Source: Serinus canaria (taxonomy: Eukaryota; Chordata; Aves; Passeriformes; Fringillidae). From it: a stretch of 64,000 bases of DNA. The notes under the pieces were generated by a model. That model had not been told where the DNA came from. It saw nothing but the letters and a program-made list of their open reading frames with translations, and did not search any database. The DNA lies in assembly GCF_022539315.1 (NCBI RefSeq), contig NC_066332.1, positions 5,155,158 to 5,219,157 of the forward strand. Reading direction: 5' to 3'. Below are positions 1-14,100 of this stretch, piece by piece. The translations under genes and the position numbers were made by a program. Numbering within the stretch: position 1 is the stretch's first letter; the number at the start of each line of letters is the position of its first letter.

Positions 1-160
1 CAGGGGAGGCCCCGGGAGCGCGGGTGGGAAGGATCTGCCTTCCTCACGGCACGGCGGTTCATCATCGCCACACGGAGAGACCGAGGGAACGCTCAACTCC
101 GTCAGATCCACAGGGCGAGGAAATACAAACGTTTTGGCACGAACTCCTCTCCAAACCAGT
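1..160. other. CpG-rich edge, possibly the end of a CpG island
   Basis: The first 150 or so bases are GC-rich with many CpG dinucleotides, and the sequence then drops sharply into AT-rich DNA. This looks like the border of a CpG island whose main part lies left of the window, perhaps the promoter of the gene next to the TPST1 3' end. The open frames here show no recognisable protein. Confidence 0.3.
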
Positions 161-630
161 GGGGAAGGTTGAAACCGCCTTCACCGCCTTGAACCAGCGA
201 GGGGAGCAGAAATTGAGCCACAACGACCATCCCAAAAATAACTTAGGAAAGAATAATGTTCCACATTGTATCCTAAAGATCGAAACTTCAGGGTACAACT
301 CACAGCAGTGCTTTCCCCCCCGCAGAGCATCTCTAAAGAAAATTGCTTTTAAGGAACAAATTCAAGAAGCTAAAATTACCTGCTTCTGCCTGCAGTAAAC
401 AAATCTCAAGTTATACCTCTCAGTGGGACACTCCAATTTACTATTTCTCCATCACCCAGCTATTAAAAGCAAACAAAAAGCATTCAACTGCAAACCTAAA
501 AATAAGATCCAAATCCAGGACATGAGATCATATCTTCCCTCACATCAATATCTTGAATTATAACACATCAATATCTTGAATTATTTAAATCTTAAGTTGG
601 AAGCAAGACCATTATTAAGAAATAAATAAA
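161..630. other. Intergenic DNA downstream of TPST1, no gene seen
   Basis: AT-rich sequence with no convincing coding frame or splice pattern. It contains a 23-bp unit repeated twice in tandem at about 541-588. It lies past the most likely TPST1 polyadenylation site. Confidence 0.4.
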
Positions 631-1168
631 CAAAAATCACATTTAAAGCATTTATTTTGAAAAATAAAATACAAAAGATCATTGAATTGTAATTGTACAT
701 GTAATTTATCAACTTTTTTTTCTTTTTAAATAAAAGATATTTAACATTTTTCACATATGAATAAAACAAACAACTTTTCCACCAAGAATCTTTCAGGACA
801 AGCACAGACCACTCTTGAAAGCTTTGTACATTTAAAACCAAACCGCTACAGGAAACAAAAAAATTTGAAGAGAAGCCCTCTAATTAAAACAGAGGAGCAA
901 TTTCAGAGACAGTCATTGCTTTTGCATTTTTCAAAACCTTAAAAAAAATAGTTGTGCGAATGTAATGCAGTTCTACATTAACATCAGTGATTTTTTTTGT
1001 TGTTTTTTAACAGGTTTACATGCGCTCACAACAGCAAAATTTGGAACAAAAACAGATGAAAGAAAGAGGAGAACATTCTGAAGAGAGCAGGCCATGAGCA
1101 GCACACCTCTGATGCCAGGGGGACAGGCCTGAAGGATCATTCCCATGGAAAAGGCAGCAGCTGATCTT
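631..1168 (-). other. TPST1: Probable TPST1 terminal 3' UTR exon with polyA signal
   Basis: On the minus strand a strong acceptor (pyrimidine tract then TTAG) ends at 1169. The stop-codon exon (2079-2126) ends in a plausible donor GTAATA just after the TAG. A minus-strand AATAAA lies at 656-651, so a terminal exon from 1168 to about 630 would fit. Mammalian TPST1 also has a 3' UTR that continues past the stop-codon exon, as I recall. The junction is inferred from splice signals only; transcript data would settle it. Confidence 0.4.
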
Positions 1169-2078
1169 CTAAGGAAAAAGAAATAAAGTTATGTTGGAGT
1201 TTTCCTGGTAATATTCTGGAACTACAAACAATGCAGAATTAAGGGTAGCCACTGCTGTCTCAGCAGGTGGAAATCACTGCCAGGACAAATCCCACTGTAG
1301 GGAGTGGGGCTGCTTTTGTCCCTCCTTTATCATTAGAGACTGCTCACAGCATGGTGCAAAAAAAATATATATATGTATTGATTTTCCACTGACATCCCAA
1401 CCCCTCGTGACCCAGCGGGAGGTTATGCTGGGAAGTTCCCAGTTTGGTTTCTTCAGACAGAAATATTGCAGGTTGAAACCCATTTTTCAGAGCTAAGTGG
1501 CAAAATGAGCTTGATGCTTTCATTATTTCAAATGGACTGTGTGAACAGATGATGGTTCCTCTATTGATTTCACAGTGAAGGTCTGTAATTCATCTCTGGG
1601 AGGATTTTAGAGCCATTATTCCTACACAGAGCAGTGCTTTTGGCTATATTTAGGGTGTTTATATTTATGGCCACGTAAGGATCTATTTTGGGGATATTTG
1701 TAGGGCACACTGCTTTGGGCTATTTTTAAACTGCATTTAAATTTTGCCATCTTTTGTTGTTAGGCCAGAACATCTGACAGCAGAAAAATCCTGGATTAAC
1801 ACAGGAAATCTTGCATCACTCATTCCTTAACTGGTCTGGAATTTACTCAGCTCCCAGCAAAACTTTGTCACTGTTTATTCAGTGACTAAAATGCAGCTTT
1901 TTGAAAATGCAGGCTATGAGATGTTAAATCAAATATCACAAACCAGCTCATCTTCAGCAGCTTCCTTTAAAAAAACATATCTTCGTATTTATCTTACCCA
2001 TGGAGTTACAGAAGTTAAACAAAAATAATCTCAAATTAAGAACAACAAATAAGCAGAACTGCAACACTCTTTTATTAC

Positions 2079-2126
2079 CTTCTGTGCAAGAAATGTCCAC
2101 TTTATCTTCTATTCCATAGGTTCAGT
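2079..2126 (-). CDS. TPST1: TPST1 last coding exon with stop
   Basis: After acceptor TTGACAG the exon reads five codons, TEPME, then TAG at 2111-2109. Mammals end TEQVE, so the length is conserved and two residues differ. The exon then runs 30 nt of 3' UTR to a likely donor GTAATA at 2078. Coding part is 2126-2109. Confidence 0.85.
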
Positions 2127-5100
2127 CTGTCAAAAAAAGAATTAAAATTAAATTAGCTACTTTACATTAGAGGACAAAAATATCAGCAGCAATGTCTGTT
2201 CTCCAAACCTTTGAGCTGTTTGGTTACATTGTGTTAATACTAAAGGAGAACACTATCAGCATCAGTTTGATCAGGTTTTTATGGTTTAAGGAATATTCTT
2301 TTACTCTTCCATAGTGTTTATTTTTGTCTTTTGGATGGTCTGTCTTTGCTATGGATAAATCTGCTCAGATTTTGGTAAATACTGTATTTAAACCAAGCCA
2401 ATTGTATAAATTTACCTCCTGGAGTTTAGCAGGAACCTCCCTATCCTGTGGGGTGCAGAAGGAATTTATCAGTCAGAGTGGCCCAGGTTCTTTTGGGTAG
2501 CCCAGGATAGTTGAAAACCACAAACACCATAATTTAACCGGTATGTATGCAAACAAGGACTCAAAGAATTTAACCCAGGATTTATTAAACATCAAGGAAT
2601 TTTTTTGCTAGCACACCATCTGTACATGATGTGCTCAATTCTGAAGGATCTCCCCGCATTTCCCATAAATCCCCTCCTGGTAAGGCACACCCCATTCCTG
2701 CAGCTTTCTGGTGGCTAATCCTGCAATCCCACCAGCAACCCCACGTGGAAGTGACCCCAGCAGGCTCCTGAGAATTCAGCAGCACACATGGAGCAGACAC
2801 TCAGTGACAGGGACAATGCTGGCAGCAACAGGGCTGGGATGGTTCTCCAGAGCTGAGCAAAGCAGGAGCACTGAGTGATCCAAGCAGGCCAAGAGCCAGG
2901 GAAAAGCCAAGCCTACGTTAGAGATCACACAAAGGCTGCTCAGAAAGGTTTGGTGGCCACAGCAGGGTTATTTTCTGAAAACATGAAACACACACTCCAG
3001 CTATGCCACTTTACTGCTCCACGTTCATTTTATCTTGCCACGAGACTTCCTTTCTACTGTCTTCTTTGGCTGGAACAAAAGAAATCAGTTTTCCTTTTTA
3101 ATCAAACCATTTTTATTTGAACAAATGGAGAAGTTAAAATGCTTTGTCTGTGGTAGATTCCTGGGTATTTTTAACCTGTTCCATTCCTGGAAGTGTTCAA
3201 GGCCAGGTTGGACAGGGCTTGGAGCAACCTGGGACAGTGGAAAGTGTCCTTGCCCATGGCAGACGGTGGGAAAAATATTATTTTTAAAGTCTCTTCAAGC
3301 CAAACCATTCTGGGATTTTACAAATCTGTGATATCCACAAGATCCTACAGTTTGAGAGCTTCACAATAAGGGTTTTTTTTTTTTTGTAGGTCCTTTAGGG
3401 AGCTGATGACAAAGAACAGCATTTGGGGGGTACCAAATTGTGAATTTTCAGTAGAACCTGAAGTTCCATAGCACACCTGACTATTAAATCAGCACCATCC
3501 CTATCCATGGCTGGGTTTGTTGACTTTGATAACATCTCTATTTAGTAATAAAATCTCTCAGTACTTATAACTCTGCCCTCCGGACTTGCTTTAAACCAAG
3601 GTAAGAAAATATAAAGCTCCTCTACAAGTAATAAACTTTGCAGTTTGATCCACAAAAGACATTCAATTTTTAATTCCATTTTACAGCAATATTCAGGCAG
3701 CTCAGGGTGACAAACACCACTCTTCACTCTGGAGTTACACACGGATTCAGGAGAGCTTGGGGATGCTGAGTTCAAGATTCCACCTCATGGAAAAGCAGCA
3801 AATCTCACCATCAATCAGAAAACCAAGCTCATGAAGAAGTGGTTTATAAAGGCAGTTTGATATCCTTTGCTGCTACACCCACAAAAAGGAAATTAATTCA
3901 ATACTGTACCTGTGGCACTTCTTTGAGGAAGTCAGGAAGCTGAAATTCACCTTTATAGACCTGGAAAAACAAACAAAAATTTATACTACTCAAAGCCCTC
4001 ATTCACTATTGTCTGAAATGCTGAAGAGCTTGTTAAGGGAAAGAGAAAAAAAAAAAAAGAAAATAAGGGTTTTTTTTTTGTGTTGTTAGCATCCACTAAT
4101 GTTAAAACATTAAATATTCTGGCAACATTTTGTCTTCTCTCTAGAGGATAATTTTTAAAAGCTCTTTGCTTCTTAGAATAAACATTCCAAAGGGAAAAAA
4201 AAAAAAAGTATTCTGTTCTTTTATTTTTTTTTCCAAAGTAGAAGTATACTTGAAGAGTTTTACCATCCTGTATACTGTAGCATAAAGAGTGATCCTCCCA
4301 ATGTCATGACTGTGCTTTGTGTAATAATTTTAAAATAAAAATTAAAAAAGGGCACAAACCTATTTGGAAAAATCCCCTAAAGCCAGGAAATGGGAATGGG
4401 GCTCCTCCAAACCTCCTCAGGAAAATTCCCTGAAGCCAGGAAATGGGGATGGGGCTCCTCCAAACCTCCTCAGGAAAATTCCCTGAAGCCAGGAAATGGG
4501 AACGGGGCTCCTCCAGAGCCTCGCTCTGAGCTGCCCTCCCTGGTTTGTGTCACAGGAAGGAGCTCCAGGAAGTCAGGGGATGTTTATCACAATTTTCTCT
4601 GCTCTCCTATGTGCACATGACCAGAACACAAAGCCATGCCCAGCCTGTCAATATTCTGCAGTGGCCTGGCACTGCAGCTGAGCCAGCTCTGAATTTCCTG
4701 CCCAGCAGATTCTGTTTCAGGACTGGATTCCCCTCCCAGTCCATCCCTGGGATCCAAAGCACCAGGTTTCACAGAGAGCAGGAATTACTCCCCACACGCT
4801 GTGGCACTCTGATATTCCATGGTTTAGACAAAACAGGAACAGCTCTCATCTGTATTCAGCCAGGGGCCACTGGCATTCCCACATGGGACCACTATGAAAA
4901 GTCACCCTGGGCAGAAATTCAGTGTGTGGCTATTGAAGCCTTGCTCCACATAAATATTTATAAATCAAGGAGAGGATTTCTCATTTTGTGCTTTTATCCA
5001 ACTATCAAAATGCAGGTTGTGTCCCAGAGAACAGCAATGGAAGTTACAAAACAACACTGTCACAGCAGAAATGTTACAGAATAACCTCAGCAAGGGTCAC

Positions 5101-8100
5101 AAGAAAAACCAGGATTTTGTGTTAGGTGGTGCTGAAGTTGGAAGGAACAGACAGGAACCTTCACCTTTTCTAAGAATTCTTAAAAACAATTAATCCTGAT
5201 GGTGACAGCACTTTGTGACTGATTCAGAACCAGAAGGACCAAACCAGAATCCTCCTCCTTTCCTTCTCCTGCAATTCTGACTCAGTCTAATCTTTATTTT
5301 GCACATCTCAATTTGTGTCTGCTCTAAAAACTTCACCTCTGCAGGAATAGCATTTCCCCCTAACAAACACTCAACAGCAGATAGCCAAGATCAGCAATAT
5401 TAAGAAGAATAATGTCATTGAAAAGCAAATGTTTTGAGAGTATTTTTTCTATTCACATAAATAGAAAGATTTCACAGAAAATATATCTATAAATATAATA
5501 GATATATAAATATAATGCATATATATTTAAAGAAAATATCAGCATTCACACAGCACAATTTACCAAGGCAAATCCAAGCAGTGGCAGGCACAAGATGAGG
5601 TTGAACACAAATTCTGGTTCAGAACTGACATTACCTAAAGGCTGGTTTTGTCAGGAGGAGACTGCATAAAAACTGGTTTAAAGTAGCTCCAAAAACATAA
5701 ATGGTCCCTTTTGAATCAAAACCCAGGGACCAACAACAATCCAGAAATTCTAACAACAATGACTCCATCTGCAGCCAAAGAAATTAAAGAGGCTTCAGAC
5801 TCCAAACTCTTCTCTGACCAATTTGTAAGTGTAGAACACATCACTCACAGTGGCATTACAGAGACAGAAGCAGGATGCTGGAATTATTTCCAGTCTAAGC
5901 AAGAATTCAGTAAAACTGAGGAGAAATGGGGTTTACCATTTCTAAGGGAATTATTTTGCAAGTCCAAATGGAATTCCAGAAGAGGGGGATCTGAAGCCTG
6001 TGTCAGTTTGCTGTTCAGTGTTGGCAGTATTCAAGTTGTTCTATTAAAAAATCAAAACACATTCTCATAGCCAAACTGAATGGATATTATTCTCAAAAAG
6101 AGTTCAGAAAACAAGTTTCACATCCAGTTGCCTGAGAAAACCCCTTTAAACACACAGGGAGAACTTCAGAACAGAAGTGTAACCTATAACTCTTTTTTAT
6201 AGATTAAAGCTTTTTTTTTTTTTACCCACTTTCCTGTCTGCTTTGGAAAGAGTCCCATTATATTTGGTCAGTTCCAGTACACAAAAATAATGGGGTTTTT
6301 GTGTAAAAGTCACCCTGCAACCAAGTGTGCTTGGGCTTGGTAAACTTGAAAATATCCAAGCTGTAGAGTAGAAGATGTTTAATTGTAAAAGGAAAAAAAA
6401 AAAAAATTAAAGAACACTGTCAAAACCAGAGCTGAGCCCCTTTCTAGAACCACTAGAAAGTGCTCATCTTTCAGATCTTCCTGAACTTTTAAGGCAGCTT
6501 TAAAGGTTTACACAATTCTGCACCTCTGCTGGGCCTGCCAAGGAAGGGCCATGCAGATGTAAATGTTTACCCAGGAGGGACAACACAGAGCAGGATCTTA
6601 CACAGACCCAGCAAAGGCTGCCAAAAGGCAGCTCCCAACCACACCTCAGTTTGCATTTTGGTTGGGAATAACTCTCTTTATGCATTATTAATCCTATTTG
6701 TGCAGAGTTAAGGGTTTGGGGTGTTGTTTTTGCTGTAAAAATGAGATAGCAGCACCTCTGGAGACAAACAATGCAGTTGGGAATCCACATGTTGGAAGAA
6801 ACACCCACTAAAGGGAATATTAAACAAATCCAGAGGACACTGAGTAAGTCTGTGCTGTTCTGGCCACATGGGAGATGGAATCACCCCCGAATTTTTGTTT
6901 TAAATATCACAGAAAATGCCCACAAAGCCAAATGTCCTCATGATAGGTGAGTCAGTGAAAATGGACATGCAGGGCCCTGAGCAGCTGGGCATCCAAACAC
7001 CTCTGACAGCACAATTACCCTCATCCCTTAGAATAAATACACCTTTTACCTTTATCAGAGATTGCTCCTGCCCTTAAAACCTCAAAGAGAAACTCTTGAA
7101 ATTCTGGTTGCCATGGATGTTTTGACTCTGAACAGGAGATGGTTCCTCACAATGCAAACCAGGCATGAGACAGGAGTGAGTAAACTCTGCTTTTATCTCT
7201 AAGTGTTGCCATCAGCTGAACATAAAACACCTTTAGTTGAACATAAACCAGAGCTGGAGAACTGCTTTGGGCTGGCAGTAGAAGAACCCCTGTATTTCAC
7301 AGAATCACAGAATTCACAGAATCACTGGGCTGGGAGAGACCTTCAAGATCATGGGGTCCAACCCAGCCCCAACACCTCAGCTAAACCCTGGCACCCAGTG
7401 CCACATCCAGGCTTTGTTAAACACACCCAGGGATGGGGACTCCACCACCTCCTTGGGCAGAACATTCCAGAACTTCATCGCCCCTTCTGCAAAAAGTTTT
7501 TCCTAACATCCAACCTATTTGAACAGCACTGGTGAGAACCACAGCTACTTCTCTGGAATTCTGTAATTCCACCTCTGGATCTCTCCAGGACAGGGAGCAC
7601 AACTCCAGGAAGAAGTTAAAAGAACTTAACTGGAGTGTGTATTCCAAGCAGACAAATTGATTTAGTGGGAAGGATGTGCCAAAGAAAATCTGATGTAATT
7701 CATGACAGATGGAGAGGAAACCACTGTGCCAACCATAACACAACAAAGCAGCTTCTCCTGGGGGGAAGGCAGAGCTCTGCAGCTGGGAGCTGCTCTCTCC
7801 TCTTCTGCTGGGCTCTGGAAAACTGAAATTCACTTTTACACCATCTCACAGTACTGCTAAGGACATACCACACACTGTTCCAATGAGGAGTGAAGCACTT
7901 TTGTATTTCACCCCATAGACATTGGGCTACCAGCTCACACACAGCTTAGTTATTTGCATTTTCTGCATAATTTGCAGATGAAAACTTCATTTACTTCAAG
8001 ATGTTGACTTCCTCTCTGTTCAGGATGTAGAACTTGCTCAAACTCGAGGAGGAACAATAAGTAATTATGTATCTATAAGGAAGGAACCCTTGCAGGGATA

Positions 8101-11100
8101 AATTAACAGCTCAGCAACAGAATTACAGGAAAACCACAACACATTCAGTGAAGGCAAAATCCCCTCCTTGGAGAGGTCCCAGGCAGAGAACAGCACAACC
8201 CTGGCCAGAGCTTGCTCTCTCTGCTCTGCATTCCTTAACCGAGACAAGAGAAACTGTCAGAAAAGATAATATTGTCAGGCTGAACAGAAAACAGATCAAC
8301 AAAAAGTTAATGGCTTTTTAGTGAACACATCAGGAAAATCTGTTGAACTCGTGGCTGGCCCAGGGCAGGTCCTGTCAGAGATGTTTTATTTCCTAGCACA
8401 GCACTGGGAGAGCAGCACAAGAAGAGATGAAGCTCCCTTCATGCTCTGTTAGTTCCTCAAACAAAAGCAGAGACGTCAAAATACAAACCCAGGTTGTTTC
8501 TTGTTATTTTTGTGCTGTGCTGCAGGAGCACAGAAATCAAACCTCAGCATTTTGGTGTTCTTCACAGGTAAGAGGCAAGTGAAAAATCCCAATTTAGCAG
8601 AGGGCACTGCTTCCCTTGCACACCTGCAAGGGGACAGCATTTCTAATTTAAGCACTGTCCTTTAGCTGGAGAAAATCATCATTTTGTCTCCAGACTGAAT
8701 AAGAAAAAAATTATATTTAAGCTGTATAAATGGAAATCACCAGCAGGGGACAGACAAGGAGAAAAGAGGAATGAAGAACAGCACTAGAGGGTTCAGAAAG
8801 CTTAGGAAAATGAATATTTTGCACCACACCAGCCATCTCTTTCCATTTTTGTCCAGTACCAGCCCTTGGTTTAGGAATTTTTACACTGCTGGTTCTCACT
8901 TCCATGATTAAGAGCAGCAGCTCTAAATTGCTGAGCATTATTTTCACTGTTAAGTGCAATTTGTGGTCTTTCCCGAGAAGGGACAGATTTTGCTCAGCTT
9001 TAGAAGTCTAAACTTTATCTGTTTTCAATGAATACAATTCAAGTTCTGTGTTCACTTTAAAGTCTTGGAGACCACAAATATAAATATAAATATAAGAGAG
9101 CTGCTTCCAAATGCAAAACGAGCCAATAAATGGCCACAAACAAGATCCAGATATTCTTACTATGCACTGAAAAGCAATTCTGGAAAGATTTTCTTTGGCC
9201 AGCTTCATCCATATTCAAGATATCCAGCACAAAACTCTGTGAAAGGCTATCCCAGGTGAAGAAATTGAAAGAAAGCAAGAGCAACAGAAGTGCTCCAGTG
9301 ATTTACAAATTCACCAGCTAAGAGTACACAGGAACACACTTAACTTGCCAAGTGCCAGCTCCAAAAGGCTGGAAAAACCCAGTTTTATTTATTTTATCCA
9401 TTTAAATAAATGCCTTTTTTTTTTCTCCAAGATGCAGCAGCAAGGAATAAATTAGCATAGGTTCCTGGAGGAGAAAGGAAACCCCACAAGAGCTGTCCCT
9501 GATGGGCCAAACTCACACAGCAGAGTCTGAAAAAGTTTGAAATCTTTATGTTGCTCCATTTTTAAAGAAATATTCTAAGTTTTGAAAATGAACCACCCTG
9601 AACTCTCTTGCTTGCAGCATTCATTCAGAACACCTCCCTCATTTTATCTGTACAAACCACACATGCAAATGGAATTTTGGCAAAGAACAAGACTAGAAAA
9701 ATCTATAGTGGGTACTATAACAAACAACAAATTTAAAATGCTGTCTGGGGCTGTAAGTAAAGCTATTAAACTAAAATAGCAGCCAAAATATTAATGAGTG
9801 TTCCATATGTCTGCAATATTTAGATCAGCTTCAGTTTTTAACAGCTGCTCTTAGCATCAGTAAACAAACAAATTATCCTTCAAAGCAAACTTGGAAAAAG
9901 CCTCAGTAAACCCTCAGCCTTTGAAATTAGGTTTTCATTTCTTTTAGGTTGCTGGCTTTGTTTATTACCTGAATTCCTCTCTTGCATTTTGAAATCAAAT
10001 CCATTTCAAGAAGAGACAGAAATCCAGACAATTTTTACAGCTCGCCCCACACAGGTGGAGGCCTCAGAAAGGTCAGCAGACCGTAAAAACTTCTGTCAAT
10101 TTTATCAGTGAGACACAACCAGTAAAACTGGCAATTTCTAGTCCTGAACACTTCTTTTAATTGCAGACAACTTCATTTGTTTGTGAGCCTTTTAAACCAG
10201 GGAACTTATAAACTGTAACCAAATAGGGTGGGTTACTTTTCCCATGCTGAGCTACCAGCTATTAATTAAAAAAATCAACCTGCCAGCCTTTAATACACTG
10301 AGTATTGATTAATGACATTTTTTTCTGAAAAGAAATAATGCAAGAGTGTTTAGGAACTTCACAAAGCCCAATTGCTTTTTCATTCCTATCTACCCCATCA
10401 GTATTCCAAGCAGTTCATTCAGGATCAGAAGGCTGGTGGAAGAGAGTCCTTTGAAATTGTTTAATTCAATTTTTTTTCCCTGATTACCCTGCTGCAGCAG
10501 AAAAAGTCACCTTCTTTTAATAAACTATGTCCAAAAAGAACAGAAGCAGAGTTATTAATTCTATTTCCAACAATGGTAATGAGTTTTTCAATGGATACCT
10601 CCAGGGATAAACAGCTCTAATAGCCCAACTACTCAAATTCCAACAACACTAAATTCAGACTCAAATCCTTAAGTTTGGGTTAATCAGCACCAGACCTTTC
10701 TCCATCTTTGGGTTGTTGTACAAAGAACTGGAAATTCAGACATTTTGATCATTGTGGGCTGCTTTCTATGGGTCATTTTTCAAACCCTACTGAGTATTTG
10801 GGGTGTAATTTTGGGACAGAGTTTCTGCCAAACCTCATCTATAAAAAGCTGAGCTCGTCCATCAAGTTTGAAATACAGACAAGAAAGCTTTTCCCACTGT
10901 TAATTATGACTCAGTCTAATTTTTATTTTGCACATCTTGATTTGTCTCTGCTCTAAAAATTTCACCGCTGCAGGAAGAGCATTTCCCCCTAACAAACACC
11001 AACAGCAGACAGCAAGATCAGCAATATTAAGAAGAAAAATGTCATTGAAAAGCAAATGTTTTGAGGGTATTTTATCTTCTATTCACATGAAAATACGAGC

Positions 11101-14100
11101 ATTCACACAGCACAATTTCCCGAGGCAAATCCAAGCAGTGGCAGGCCCAAGATGAGGCTGAACACAAATTTTGGTTCAGAACTGACATTACCAGTTCCCC
11201 AACCTTCTGGGCAGCTCTCAGGAGGTTCAGCTCCACACAGCAAGGAGCACAGCTCAAGGCCCCAAAGGATTCTTCCATTTCCCCCCAAAGAAAACACATT
11301 GTGAAGTATCAAAAAGTGTCAGAAACAGACTCTAAACCCCCAGACCAAGCACAAGGCTCCTGCTCTGGAGCTCAAACCCATTCAGTCAGTAATCAAACCC
11401 ACACAAGCCTTACCCTCCTCGTGTTTTCCACCACTTTCTGATCTGGCTTCCCATAATTGGGGGGGTTGGCATAGGGGTCATAGCCCAGTTTGGCCAGCAT
11501 GGGGGCAATCACCGGCATGTCCTGCAGGACATCAGCTGGGATCTTCCCCACCCACTTGGACAGGGCTTCCACATTCACTGGCTTGATCACTTGGTCAGTG
11601 GATCTTTCAACCCTGGGGAAGGAAAAGAAAATTATATTTTCCATTATTAAAGATTTAATTTTCATTTTCCATTATATTCTTTCAATTATTCTACTTCCAG
11701 CCAATTATTTTTCAATAGCATCAAGACCTTTAGCTTGTTTTTTTTTTGTTTGTTTGTTTTTCCTCCTATTTTTCTTCTTTTCCTCTCAAAATTTCATGTT
11801 TTCTACAGAGCTGATAGGAGATGAAGTGTTAATGAGAATAATTTGTACAATATTTGCAGATGCTGTCAGGTTTAGGCTCTCACACTGGACTAAAACAATT
11901 TCTTTACTCCATAAAAGCAGCAGAGAAAGCCCAGGAACTGTTCAGTGAAAGGTAAACTCACATCTACATATAAATCTCTTTTCCCACTGGCACATTCCCA
12001 CATTTGCTGTTTAATTGTCTGGGATGTATTCAAAGCTGTATTCTAAATTCCAATCCATGTGTTATTTCTTCTCACAACCATTCTGTGGTTCATTTTTTTT
12101 TAAACTTGTTTAATAAAAGAGAGACCTGAGATGGCAGAAAGCTGCAAACTACAGAAATATTTTCCATAACCATTCCTTTGATTGTTTGGTCTTTACACAG
12201 ATCTTAAAGGCAAGTGCACAATGAATGGCACATTTAGAAAATCATTGATTTCTTGTTCATTTAAGCAACAATCCTAATGTAATTTTCATTTCTGCTCTAC
12301 TTTTGTGGTGTGTTTTATTTTTCCAGGGAAGAAATCTGGCACTGCTTTGTTCTGTCTTTATGACTGTCAGATACACAACTTCTTTACTGTGCTGATTCCT
12401 GGAACAGAACTCAGGCTGAATAATTGAAAACTCCCTGAGTTTTTACTCTAAATAATTTAAAGCTTTTTTTCCTGACCTCAGAAAGAGTCTGGACATGACT
12501 GGAGATATAAAAGGAATATTTCTGTCTGCCTCACAGCTGATGCTGAGCACACACCAGTCACCAGAGTTCACCTTGTTCCTCTTTTTCACTCCTCAGCAGA
12601 GCTAAAATCCTCCTGGGCCAGGGGAAGGAAAACACTCATCCAATGCTGGATGGTCAGCAAGGTGAAATAATTTAAATACAATCAACAAAGAATAAACCAG
12701 ACAGGGAAATGCTCATAAGGAAAGAGCCTTGGCAAGCAGGGCCTTCAGATTGGTGTTTTATGGAAGCTGAAAAGGAGCTGACAGACAAAAAAACCTCTAA
12801 AAAACACCCAGAATTTTCAGCTTTATCCTCTTCAACCATTAGCAGAGACTCAAACCAAAAGCAGGAGCTCAGAAGGGGATTTTGGGACCAGGAGTTGTGA
12901 CTAAATTCAACATTCTGAGGGTTGTTAGACTGAGCTCCTAAGTCTGGATGGAAAATTAAAAAGTTTAGGCAATGCTTGTTGTGATCTTTCTAATTAGAAG
13001 ATGAGCATCTGACTCCACACTAAATTAGCAAGAAAAGAGCTGCTAAAAATTGAGATTCAGAAGTTCAAAGCACCACAACAGGAGTCCAGAGGTGGATTGG
13101 GACACTCAGGAAAAAAATATCACGAGGTGTTTAAAAAAGTAAGATTTATTTATGGTCCTTAGAGCCAGCCAAGCCTAAAACCTCCTCCCCAAAACTGATT
13201 TGAGCATTTAAAATCAGGGTGATACTGGAGAACCAGGAAATGAGCCTGGCTAAGAGCGTGCAGGACACCCAAAAATGGGTGTTACAGATCAATTTGAGCC
13301 TAAATTTGTCACACCTTGATGTTATTTTAAATGTATGTTTTGTCCCTCTGTCATTTTAATCTTTGCTAACAATGCCCTCAGCAGGAAACATTTCCTGGTG
13401 ATTGATAGCAGGGACATTTAGCTGCTCCCAAGCACTGATAAAAAATCCCCTGCTGCACATTTGGTCTGGTTAAATCCTTCTCTGTGCTTTCAGTTAAGGT
13501 GGGAAGGAAAATAAAACAACTTGTGGGAAGGAAAAAAAAATCAATTTGTGGGAAAGATTCCTCAGATAAAGAACTTAGGAGGACTGTGAGGGAAGACAGA
13601 CTGGGGGCAGGAGGAAAGAAAAATGTAAAAATCCAATCAGAAAAATGAGGGAACACCAGTTATTGGGAAAATTTGATTGTGTGGCAGTGAGTCCAGCTCT
13701 AGGAAGAGTTTCAGCTTTGGGAAGGACACAGGACTAACCCCAAATAATTCTGCATCTGTACCAGAATCAAAGGAGAGCTATGTACTAAATATAGTAAATT
13801 CTGAAGTAATTCTGCCTAGACAGCTATTTCCATAAAAAACCTAATAAAAACTGCTCTAGAGGGGTTGACATTTCTTTACATCAGTGGTCAGCACAGCTGC
13901 TTTCACTTAGGTAAATGCCAGAGCTCAATTAACAATCCTGGTTAGAGCATGGAGTCCATAATGAATTCCTTCAACAGCCACGTTGGCAGGGACTTCAAAC
14001 CACAGAAAATCCCCACTCAGAAAATCCTGCACTGCACATCCCTACAGCCCTTGCAGTGTTCCTGGATAAAAATCCAAATAAGGGGAGAGAAATAAATTCT

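Larger units (their letters stand above)
3961..11413 (-). other. TPST1: TPST1 intron between coding exons 2 and 3
   Basis: A 7.5-kb intron. It holds the 53-bp tandem repeat at 4376-4513, the paired duplication at 5278-5635 and 10907-11192, and a CR1 copy at 7298-7535. The small open frames along it show no recognisable protein and no flanking splice sites that would extend the gene. Confidence 0.8.

Noticed and set aside
24..398. 124-codon frame at the left edge
   Set aside because: No recognisable domain or splice support; it crosses the border from a CpG-rich edge into AT-rich DNA.
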